The notes under the pieces were generated by a model. The model had not been told where the DNA came from and made no database searches. It saw nothing but the letters and a program-made list of their open reading frames with translations. Positions 47,901 to 58,409 of a DNA stretch of 64,000 nt are shown in pieces. The first letter of the stretch is position 1. Every line of letters begins with the position of its first letter. The stretch is from Panax quinquefolius (taxonomy: Eukaryota > Streptophyta > Magnoliopsida > Apiales > Araliaceae). The stretch covers positions 5,822,311 to 5,886,310 of the forward strand of contig CM035170.1 in the NCBI GenBank assembly GCA_020205615.1, written 5' to 3'. Made by a program: the position numbers and the translations under genes.

Positions 47901-48213
47901 AAGTATGTCTCGTGTACATAACGTTTTTCACATATCCATGTTACGTAAATATGTGGAAGACCCGAACCACATTATTGAGTTAGAACCGGACGAAATAGTG
48001 AAAGATTTAACGTATGAAGAGGTTCCTGTTCAAATCTTGGATAAGAAGTAACATATTCTACGCTCCAAGGTTATACCTCAAATCAAAGTTTTGTGGAGAA
48101 ACCACGATGTTGAGGAAATGACGTGGGAGTTAGAATCTGAAATGAAATCAAGGTATCCTTACCTCTTCGACATACCAGGTACGTACCCTAATTTCGAGGG
48201 CGAAATTTCATAA
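47901..48213 (+). pseudogene. E1 chromodomain and pol end
   Basis: MSRVHNVFHISMLRKYVEDP, LEPDEIVKDLTYEEVPVQIL, then a stop replacing Glu, KVIPQIKVLWRNHDVEEMTW and IPGTYPNFEGEIS, ending in TAA at 48211-48213. The polypurine tract AAGAAGGGGAGGT follows. Confidence 0.88.
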
Positions 48214-48224
48214 GAAGGGGAGGT

Positions 48225-48625
48225 TGTAAGACCCCAACTTTTATAAATAAATATGAATTTTCTATAAATATCATTTTTGAATATTATGGAGTAAATTTGA
48301 TATAATATTTAGTTGTGGGTAATATTTATAAATTTTGCAAAATACATGAAGTTGTTATATAATATTCGATTGGTCGGGGAATATTCGTTTCTAACAGGAA
48401 TATTCAGTGCAACTAGACAATCATTGGTGGACCACACAACGAAATTATTGCCGGATTGAGAAAATGACAAAAATACTTTATGAAAATAACGGTGGAAGTT
48501 TTACTGTTAATCTGTTGAAACACTTTCGGTGTTAAAGTACAAAGAATACGATGTCTGTCATGATTTGCAAGTATCACACCACAGGTATTGATTATTTATG
48601 CTTCTGAGAGAAGTCACTCGGTTTT
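48225..48625 (+). repeat. E1 3' LTR, first part
   Basis: It starts TGTAAGACCCCAACTTTTAT. It is cut in U3 at AAGTCACTCGGTTTT where element F is inserted, and resumes at 58410. Confidence 0.88.
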
Positions 48626-51422
48626 TGTAAGACCCCAATTTTTTAAATAAAAGGAATTTCCTTTATTTATTATTTTGAAATAGTAAGGGTTGATTTGATT
48701 AATGTGGATAGTTAAGGGTTAAATACGCAAATATTTCAAAATAAGCAAGTGGTTATAAAATATTCATTATCGCTTGGGAATATTCGTTTGGTCGTGGAAT
48801 ATTAAATGCGTCCGGGAATATTAAATGCGACGAAGCGTGACCATGTGTGGGCCCCATAACTGAAAGCGATTGGATGAAGAAAACGACAAATATAAGTTGT
48901 TTTAAATAACAGGCGTAGTTATTACTGATTATCTTGTTGGGAATACCCGTGGTTAAAACACACTAATACGCGTTGTTGAGCGATGACACCAGTATTGCAC
49001 CAATTATTGATTCTTACGTAAGAAGGCACTACTCAATAATGGTTACGATAATTATCGCTTATTCGATATTTTATTGAGTTAATAATTGCTGCGTTGATAT
49101 TTTATATTGTTGTTGTTTCATAATTGTCATTACACAATATTTTTCATTATCGAAGCAATAATTCATATTATCTGAATATTATTATTAGATAACATTATTG
49201 GCAATGTTTAGAAAGTTCTCTTAAGGAGAGGTTTGGTCACCTAATTGCGCCGCCAAGAAGAAGAAATTCTTATTGGAAAGCCCCCTCTTCCTGGAGCTGC
49301 ACAGTTGTCAATATTGTGATTACGTAATAATATTTGTGAATAATTAATTATTGATTCATATGATGAGAAAATATTGATTTTATGTGGATATAGATGGAGA
49401 AAATTTTATAGTGACAATTGTTGAAAATTGAAATTTTATCTTTTTTACGATAAAATAATTCGTTTAAATATATTATTATATTTTAATAATATAATAATGG
49501 TGATATTTTACAACGAATGTGGGATATATGAGTATACTGAGGAGGAAGAGTATTTTTGTTGTAATAAATGTTTAAAACATGTTAAACATGTCGGTGGACC
49601 CCATTTATTGAATGAAGAAATTTGATTATAAACAGCAAAAATCACCCGTTTGTGGATTTCGGTCAATTTCTATTTGGAATTTGGAAAACTTTCTTCTGCA
49701 AAGTTGTAGAGAATTGAAATTCCTATAAAACTCATGAGATTCAATTTTCTGATGAAAGGGCTATTTATTATGAATTATTGAAGTTCGAAGCTCAAAATAA
49801 TTAATTTTGAAGTTTTAAATATTTTTAATAAGAAAACGTTTTTTTTGAGTTAGGCAAGGTGAGTCACTCTTGGTGGCTGATGGTTTGAATCAGATTTTGG
49901 AGTGCGTAGGAATTTAATAATTATATATTAATATTTTATTAAATTTTCTGCTTTTGGTGTTCTAAGCAATTTCCTATAAATAGGGTGCTTGGGTTAGAAT
50001 TGAAAATCACACTTTAAATCAAGTTTTCTCTCTCTATATTATCGAGCGTATTCTTGTGAGTATTTTGAGTATACTTTGAGTATTGTTAGACGGTGCAAGT
50101 TCCTTGACCTTTATATCCTGTTTTCAATTTAAAATCTTGATCTTTCGAGGTAAGGGATATTATTTTTTTTTTTGTAATGATATTATTTCTTCAATATCAT
50201 TATCTTTGAAATGTTGATCTGAAGTTTTTATCAAATTTGGAACTTTTTCATGTCGGGTTTACTATTCATGGGTTACTATTCATGAGTTACTATTCACGAA
50301 GTTACTATTCATGCGAGTTCTTATTCACGAGTTCTTATTCACGAGTACTATTCATAAAAGCGTGAAGATGTTTTTGTGGAATTTCTATCTTTTGGTGTCT
50401 GAGTTACTATTCACGATACTCGGCCTTTATTCACGATATCTGATCACTATTCAATAGAAAAATAAAATTTCTTCTTTTCGTCGAAAACATCTATTCGGAT
50501 ACTAACTCGATTGTATCCATGTTTTGATCATTCTTGAATTTTACACCACTATAATTATTTTTTTGAGGTATTTTTGGACGTGGATAAAACCAAGTACTAA
50601 TCCTTAATCCTTAATCCTTGTCATTTTGTTTCAATCGGATTCGTTTCTTTAAAAAAAAAATTTTTCATCATCCTCGGTCTTAAATGATGATATTATGGAA
50701 TATCTTTGGCTCAGTAGTCTGAAGATGAATGATTTCTTAAGAATATCTTTGGCACATAGTGCAAAGATGAATGATTTCTGAAGAATATCTTTGGCCGTAG
50801 TGCAAAGATGAGCAGTGTTTAAATGAACATGACTAAATCGATGAATATCTTTGGCACCAGTAGTGCAAAGATGAATATTTGATTCGGATGTATATTGATT
50901 GATGTTACAGGGGATAAAAGATGAGGCGATGAACTTTTAAATTCATACATAGAAGATAGTAGTTTGCATTCTCTACTTAACTCTTCTAATGAATTATTAT
51001 TTCATTGTGAATATTGATTTAAAATTTGTTGTCTATTCAGATTCTATTATATTTTTCCCTGTTTGAAGACTAACGATAATTTGTTGTATATTATCTTAGT
51101 CATAATATTCTTTATCGAGCTAGTTGAGCTCACCCTTTCCTTTTTGTTCCATTTTTCTCGTGGAGGTGAGAATATAAGCGAGTACGCAGTCGGGGTATGG
51201 AATGAAGGTTTTAGAAAGGATTGCTTAGTAGTCCTCACCATTTTTGTAAAATAATGTATCAATAAATGTGATGAGGATTTATTTGAGTATAGATATTGTC
51301 AGAAGATAATATTTGTATTTAAACTCACGCTTTCTTGTTGTAATAATAAAGTTGTAGTTGTTTATGTACCATGTATTGACAACTCGGAATGGGTGATGTA
51401 TACCTATTTTGGGGGCGTCACG
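48626..51422 (+). repeat. F 5' LTR
   Basis: It starts TGTAAGACCCCAATTTTTTA and ends GGGGGCGTCAC, with the last A missing. Contents: U3 block at 49203-49310, TATAAATAGGGTG at about 49974, TACTATTCAC repeats 50265-50445 and four ATCTTTGG...GTGCAAAGAT modules 50690-50880. Confidence 0.9.
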
Positions 51423-51442
51423 CTTGGTATCGAGCTTAGGGA
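51423..51442 (+). other. F primer-binding site
   Basis: CTTGGTATCGAGCTTAGGG follows the LTR end. Compared with TGGTATCAGAGC, the CAG is reduced to CG. Confidence 0.75.
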
Positions 51443-51610
51443 TATGATCTCCGGCGGAGATCGGGGAATAGAACTAGGAGGGAGAGACGAGTAAATCCTT
51501 CGCTAAAGTGTGTCCTACCTAAGCTTATTTTTTTAGTTAATCAAGATATAGGATATTATGTGATATATTGATTTCCTTAATTAACCCTTGTTTTTATGGC
51601 GGATTTGAGA

Positions 51611-52250
51611 ATGTCGATCGAGAATATTAACAATGGAAATGAGACCGTGGAGACGCTTTGTACTCACCAACGAGGAGAACGTGCAACAGTCGGCAATGTT
51701 CCTCCCGCGAACAACACCACCGAAAGCGAGATGATGAACGAGGGGATGTTTATTCGGATGTTGTAAACAGGGCTCAATTATTAGAGCGAGATAACAAGTA
51801 CTACCAACCGAGGGACCACAACCGAGGATCGTGTCGAGAGATAGCGATCAATGAATAATGATAACTGCGGAGAAAGAAACAGATTTGACAGAAATGGTAA
51901 CCACTCTGGTGGTAATCATAGCCGTGAAAATAGAAGAAGCGAGTCGAGAGAGATTTTAAAAGAGAGATTTAACAACGACCATGTGAAGATGACAAGTCTG
52001 ACAAATGGCGGTTCTAAGGGAGGAGAACGACCACCGGTCATATGCTACAAATCACGAAAAGAGGACATATCGGTCCAAGCGCCCACAACAGCTCAAGGTA
52101 TGCTATAATTGTGGAAAGGAAGGACATATCGCTCGAGATTATGCGATGGCGAAACCTAGTTCGATGGGGACGGTGACTCAAAAGATCGTCCCAAAAAAGT
52201 CAAAGTCAACAATTCCGGAAGAAGCGTTTGTTGTGACCGGTCATAATGCG
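51611..52250 (+). pseudogene. F gag with capsid deletion
   Basis: The ATG gives MSIENINNGNETVETL, as in E1 and D. After MMNEGMF the sequence jumps to the region equivalent to D 13185 (DVVNRAQLLERDN), so about 550 bp encoding the capsid core are missing. One knuckle is partly readable (CYNCGKEGHIARDY, last Cys lost, about 52100-52142); the first is broken. Without capsid this copy could move only in trans. Confidence 0.85.
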
Positions 52251-52690
52251 AGAACCCAAACGAGGTGATCACGGGTAAGCTATTTATAAATTCTTGCGAA
52301 GTTTATACCTTACTTGATACCTACGTCTTACCCATTCATTTATCTCTCTGCATGTGCTCAACGCTTAAACTTGACTCGGAGAAATAAGACTTTGACTTAT
52401 CTGTGGAAACTCCGTTAGGAGAAACTTTCATCACATCCAATGCTTATAAATCTTGTTTGATTCAAGTTGGCACCATCACCTTACACATTGACCTTATCTC
52501 TTTAAAGATACTTGCTTTTGATGTGATTTTAGGGATTGATTGGTTAACTACTCATCATGCCAAAATTGATTGTTTTCGTAAGGTTGTTAGTTTTCATGTT
52601 CCTAACCAACTTTGTTGTATGCAATTCAAGCAACTAAACCATTAAAATCAATCACTATCATATCTAATCATAAAGCTATTCGTTTATTGA
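52251..52690 (+). pseudogene. F protease
   Basis: The DTG region is garbled (GATACCTACGTCTTACC where D has GATACCGGTTCTACC), so the active site is destroyed. Downstream, VETPLGETFITSNAYKSCLI and VILGIDWLTTHHAKIDCF are intact (52403-52600). Confidence 0.85.
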
Positions 52691-53745
52691 AAAAGCGGAT
52701 GTCAAGCTTTCTTAGCCCATGTTATGGATTTGAATAAAGACACGTCAAATTTGAATAATATTCCCGTTGTTATTGACTTTCCTCGATGTATTTCCGAAGA
52801 ACTTCCTGCCTACCCCGAACGTGAAGTTGAATTCTTTATTGATCTTGAACTGATACAAAGCCCATTTCTAAAACCCCATATCGAATGGCTCTATTGAACT
52901 TCAGAGTTAAAGGTCCAACTACGGAATTGTTGGACATTGGTTTCATTAAATCTAGTACATCTCCTTGGGTGCTCTGTTTTATTTATAAAGAAGAAAGACG
53001 GGAGTATGCGACTTTGTATTGACTATCGGGAATTGAACCATGTCACCATCAAGAATAGGTATCCTCTACCTCGTATTGATGACTTGTTTGACCGATTGCA
53101 AGGGGCACAATTCTTTTCAAAAATCGATCTTAGCTTACGGATATCATCACCAAAGATTAGAACGAGGATATTCCAAAGACGCCTTTAGAACTTCAGATGC
53201 GGGCATTATGAATTCTTAGTCATGTCTTTCGGATTGACTAATGCTCTGCGGCTTTCATGGATATGATGAATCGAGTATTCAAGGAATATTTGGATCAATT
53301 CGTTGTTGTCTTTATTGATGACATCCTCATATATTCCAAAAGCCGTGAAGATCATGAGCACCATTTGAAGTTTGGTACTCCAAAGGCTTCGTGAAAACCA
53401 ACTATATGCCAAATTGAAGAAATGCGAGTTACGGCTTGAGGAAGTAGCATTCCTTGGGCACGCGTGGTGTCGAAACATGGAGTATCTGTTGATCCGGCCA
53501 AGATTGAAGCAATACAAAGTTGGAACAACCGAAAAGTCGGTGGTGAAGTCGTAGCTTTTGGGCTTAATTGGTTATTATCGGAGATTCGTGGAAGGGTTTT
53601 CTCGAATCGCTACACCATTAACTCGGCTAACTCGGAAGGATACAAAATTCGTTTGGAGCGAAGAATGCGAGAAAAGTTTCCAAGAGCTTAAGAGAGACTT
53701 ATTTCGCACTGTTCTAACAATACCATCCGGTTCGGATGGATTTGT
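52691..53745 (+). pseudogene. F reverse transcriptase
   Basis: Pieces in order: FPEELP-like start, [20 protein letters not shown] and [20 protein letters not shown] (52980-53130), [10 protein letters not shown] (about 53216), [20 protein letters not shown] (about 53275-53335) and GYYRRFVEGFSRIATPLTRL (53565-53640). At least five frame changes separate them. Confidence 0.85.
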
Positions 53746-54130
53746 TATCTCATGCCGATGCTTCGAGCAAAGGGTTAGGATGTGTTCTCATGCAACGTGG
53801 AAAAGTCATAGCCTTTATGCCTCGCGACAACTTAAAAGAGTATGAGAGGAATTATCCTACTCATGATCTAGAGTTAGCGCGCCGATCGCTTTAGCTTAAA
53901 GATATGGAGGCACTATCTATATGGGGAGAAAGTGGAGATATATTCGCACCATAAAAGCCTTAAATATTTCTTCACTCAAAAAGAACTCAACATGCGGCAA
54001 ATGACGTTGGCTCGAGCTATTGAAGAGACTACGACCACACTATTCAATACCATCCCGGTAAAGCGAACGTGGTAGTTGCGCATTGAGTAGAAGATCATAT
54101 GCGGGAACGAGTGCGATGATGTCAAGTATA
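53746..54130 (+). pseudogene. F RNase H
   Basis: It contains fragments equivalent to [19 protein letters not shown] (about 53778-53840), [11 protein letters not shown] and [17 protein letters not shown] (about 53950-54000), then ALSRRSYAG near 54090. The FTD of the active site reads as a broken IRTI-like stretch. Confidence 0.8.
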
Positions 54131-55300
54131 CGACAGAGCCAACTTTAATAGAAAAAGTTAAGGTTGCTCGAGCCATCGGCCCTTGAGGCGATCGTATGAA
54201 GAAGAAAGTACAAGAAGAAGCTATTCCGGAAGCGAGAATTGATGAAGAAGGAATACTTGAGTCCACTCTGAGACTTTGTGTTCCTAACGACTCGATTTGA
54301 AGTACAAGATTATGATGGAGGCATACTGATACGCCATTTGCAATCCATCCTGGAAGTACTAAAATGTATCGTGATCTTCTACATACATTTTGGTGGAACA
54401 ATATGAAGAGAGAGATTGCAAAGTTTATCTCGATGTGTTTAACTTGCCAACGTGTAAAGGCGGAGCATCTTGTACCTAAGGGTCCGTTGCAACCACTTGA
54501 GATTCCTAATGGAAGTGGGAACACATTACTATGGATTTAGTTACGGTCTTCCTACGGTTTCTCAAGGCATCAATGCTATTTGGGTTATTGTTGATAGATT
54601 AACCAAGTCTGCTCATTTCTTGCCGAATACGGAGACTTATTCCTTGAACGTCTTGCTTTAGTATGTGTGACGTGAATGAGATTGTGAGGTTGCATGGCAT
54701 GCTGTATCCATAGTTTCGGATCGTGACCCAAGATTCACTTCAAGATTTTGGGTTAGCTTGCAAAAAGCTATGGGCGCAGTTTGCGATTTAGTTCAAGATA
54801 CCATCCCCAAACGGACGGACAATCGAGAGGACTATTCAAACTCTTGAAGATCTATTAAGACTCGTGTCCTGAACTTCAAGGGTAGTTGGGATAAGTATTT
54901 ACCATTGGTGGAATTCTCCTACAACAACAAGCTTATCGAGCAAGTATAGGTGTGGCTCCATTCAAGCATTATATGGACCGAAAATGTCGTTCTCCAATAT
55001 GTTGGGATGAGGTGGGTGAAGCAACATTGTTGGGACCCGAGTTAAATACGTATGACTCACCGAAAAAGATCCAAATGATTCGACAACGATACAAAGCGGC
55101 ACAAGATCGACAAAAGAGTTATGCGGATCTTCATGAAAAGGAGGTGGAATTTAATGTAGGGATCATGTATTATCATGAGTTGCTCCATAGAAGGGAGTTA
55201 CAAGATTTGGGAAGAGAGTAAAGCTCAATCCACGATTTATTGGTCCATTTCAAATTCTTGATCGAGTAGGAAATGTAGCTATAGACTTGCGTTACCTCCG
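54131..55300 (+). pseudogene. F integrase
   Basis: Readable pieces: HHCC region (TPFAIHPGSTKMYRDLLHTF, CLTCQRVKAEH; 54330-54475), MDL and [20 protein letters not shown] (54540-54640), [20 protein letters not shown] (about 54715-54775), a damaged [16 protein letters not shown] (about 54810-54860) and FKHYMDRKCRSPICWDEVGE (54960-55020). Frameshifts occur roughly every 100 bp. Confidence 0.85.
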
Positions 55301-55616
55301 AGTATGTCTCGTGTTCATAATGTGATTCACATATCTCATACTTCGTAAATATGTGAAAGACCCGAACCACATTATTGAGTTAGAACCTGACGAGATAGCC
55401 AAGACTTAACGTATGAGGAGGTACTGTCAAGATCTTGGATAGGAAGGAGCATGTCCTACTCAAGCGAAAGGTCATACCACAAGTTAAAGTTTTGTGGAGG
55501 AATCATGCTTATAGAGGAAATGACACAGGGTTGGAAAGCGGAAATGAAAGCGAGGTATCCTCACCTTTTTCGAAAACACTGAATACGTCGTCAATTTCGA
55601 GGATGAAATTTCATAA
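55301..55616 (+). pseudogene. F chromodomain and pol end
   Basis: MSRVHNVIHIS-like, LRKYVKDPNHIIELEPDEIA, then KVIPQVKVLWRNHAYRGNDT-like after a frameshift, ending NFEDEIS with TAA at 55614-55616. The EEMTWELE core is altered by an indel. The polypurine tract AAGGAGGGAGGT follows. Confidence 0.82.
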
Positions 55617-55626
55617 GGAGGGAGGT

Positions 55627-58409
55627 TGTAAGACCCGAATTTTTAAATAAAAGGAATTTCCTTTATTTATTATTTTGAAATAGTAAGGGTTGATTTGATT
55701 AATGTGGATAGTTAAGGGTTAAATACGCAAATATTTCAAAATAAGCAGTGGTTATAAAATATTCATTATCGTCGGGGAATATTCGTTTGGTCGTGGAATA
55801 TTCGTCTCGTGTCAGGGAATATTCGCATTTGACGCAATGCAGACCATGTGTGGGCCCCATAACTGAAAGCGATTGGATGAAGAAAACGACAAATATAAGT
55901 TGTTTTTAAATAACAGCGTAGTTATTCTGATTATCATCGTTGGAATACCGGTGGTTAAAAACACACTAATACGCGTTGTTGAACAAGAAGATATTACAGT
56001 ATTGCACCAATTATTGATTCTTACGTGAAGGCACTACTCAATAATGGTTACGTAATAATTGCTCAAAGATTTTTTTATTGAGTTAATAATTGCTTGCGTT
56101 GATATTTTATATTCATTGTTTTTGATAATTGTCATTACACGGTATTTTTCATTATCGAAGCAATAATTCATATTATCTGAATAATATTATTAGATAACAT
56201 TATTGGCAATGTCTAGAAAGTTACATCTAAGGAGAGGTTTGGTCACCTAATTGCGGCTGCCCGAAGAAGAAATTCTTATTGGAAAGCCCCTCTTCCTGAA
56301 CCTGCACAGTTGTCGATATTGTGATTCTCGTAATATTATTTGTGAATAATTAATTATTGATTCATATGATGAGAAAAATATTGATTTTATATGGATATAG
56401 ATGGAGAAAATTTTTATAGTGACAATTGTTGAAAATTGAAATTTTATCTTTTCTCGATAAAATAATTCGTTTAAATATATTATTATATTTTAATAATATA
56501 ATAATGGTGATATTTTACAACGAATGTGGGATATATGAGTATACTGAGGAGGAAGAGTATTTTTGTTGTAATAAATGTTTAAAACATGTTAAACATGTCG
56601 GTGGACCCCATTTATTGAATCGAAATTTGATTATAGCACAATAAAATCACCCGTTTGTGGATTTCGGTCAATTTCTATTTGGAATTTGGAAAACTTTCTT
56701 CTGCAAAGTTGTAGAGAATTGAAATTCCTATAAAAACTCATGAGATTCGAATTTTCTGATGAAAGGGCTATTTATTATGAATTATTGAAGTTCTCAGCTC
56801 AAAATAATTAATTTTGAAGTTTTAAATATTTTTAATAAGAAAAACGTTTTTTTTTGAGTTAGGCAAGGTGAGTCACTCTTGGTGGCTGATGGTTTGAATC
56901 AAATTTTGGGTGTGCGTAGGAATTTAATAATTATATATTAATATTTTATTAAATTTTCTGCTTTTGATGTTCTAGCGATTTCTATAAATAGGGTCTTGGG
57001 TTAGAATTGAAAATCACACCGTAAATCAAGTTTTCTCTCTCTATATTATCGGCGTTATTCTTGTGAGTATTTTGAGTATACTTTGAGTATTGTTAGATTT
57101 GTGCAAGTTCCTTCTAAGACTATATCCTGTTTTTTATTTAAAATCTTGATCTTTCGAGGTAATGGATATTATTTTTTTTGTAATGATATTATTTCTTCAA
57201 TATCATTATCTTTGAAATGTTGATCTGAAGTTTTATCAAATTTGGAACTTTTTCATGTCTGGGGTTACTATTCATGGGTTACTATTCATGAGTTACTATT
57301 CACGAGTTACTATTCATGAGTTCTTATTCACGATTCTTATTCACGAGTACTATTATAAAAGCGTGAAGATGTTTTTGTGGAATTTCTATCTTTTGGTGTC
57401 TGAGTTACTATTCACGATACTCTGGCCTTATTCACGATATCTGATCTATTCAATAGAAAAATAAAATTTCTTCTTTTCGTCAAAAACATCTATTCGGATA
57501 CTAACTTTCGATTGTATCCATGTTTTGATCATTCTTGAATTTTACACCACTATGATTATTTTTGAGGTATTTTTGGGCGTGGATAAAACCAAGTACGAAT
57601 CCTTAATCCTTGTCATTTTGTTTCACCGGATTCGTTTCTTTAAAAAAAAAATATTTTCATCATCCTCGGTCTTAAATGATGATATTATGGAATATCTTTG
57701 GCTGTGGTGCAAAGATGAATGATTTCTTAAGAATATCTTTGGCCCAGTGGTGCAAAGATGAATGATTTCTGAAGAATATCTTTGGCCCAGTAGTGCAAAG
57801 ATGAACAGTGTTTAAATGAACATGACTAATCGATGAATATCTTTGGCTCAGTAGTGCAAAAATGAATATTTGATTCGAGATGTATATTGATTGATGTTAC
57901 GGGGATAAAAGATAGAGCGATGAACTTTTAAATTCATACATAGAAGATAGTAGTTTGCATTCTCTACTTAACTCTTCTAATGAATTATTATTTCATTGCG
58001 AATATTGATTTAAAATTTGTTGTCTATCAGATTCTATTATATTTTTCCTGTTGAAGACTAACGATAATTTGTTGTATATTATCTTAGTCATAATATTCTT
58101 TACTGAGCTAGTTGAGCTCACCCTTTTCCTTTTTGTTCCATTTTCTCGGGAGGTGAGAATATAAGCGAAGTCTGAGTCGGGATATGGAATGAAGGTTTTA
58201 GAAAGGATTGTTTAGTAGTCCTCACCATTTTGTAAAATAATGTATCAATAAATGTGATGAGGATTTATTTGAGTATAGATATTGTCTAGAAGATAATATT
58301 TGTATTCAAACTCACAGCTTATCATTGTAATAATAAAGTTGTAGTTGTTTACATACATGTATTGACAACTCGGAATAGGTGATGTATACCTATTTTTGGG
58401 GCGTCCACA
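55627..58409 (+). repeat. F 3' LTR
   Basis: It aligns with 48626-51422 throughout. TATAAATAGGGTC lies at about 56991, TACTATTCAC repeats at 57265-57450 and four ATCTTTGG modules at 57690-57865. It ends GGGGCGTCCACA. Confidence 0.9.

Larger units (their letters stand above)
48626..58409 (+). mobile_element. F: complete gypsy element (family F)
   Basis: LTRs 48626-51422 and 55627-58409 (about 2.8 kb each) flank a 4.2-kb internal region. The flanking sequences GTTTT and GCTTT (58410-58414) are a duplication with one mismatch. The internal proteins are close relatives of E1 and D, but the LTRs differ except for the terminal bases, one U3 block and the hairpin modules. Gag lacks its capsid core, and pol contains many frameshifts, so it is not autonomous. 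Confidence 0.9.

Noticed and set aside
53976..54524. 182-codon minus-strand open frame
   Set aside because: It is the antisense shadow of the RNase H-integrase region of F and has no domain of its own.
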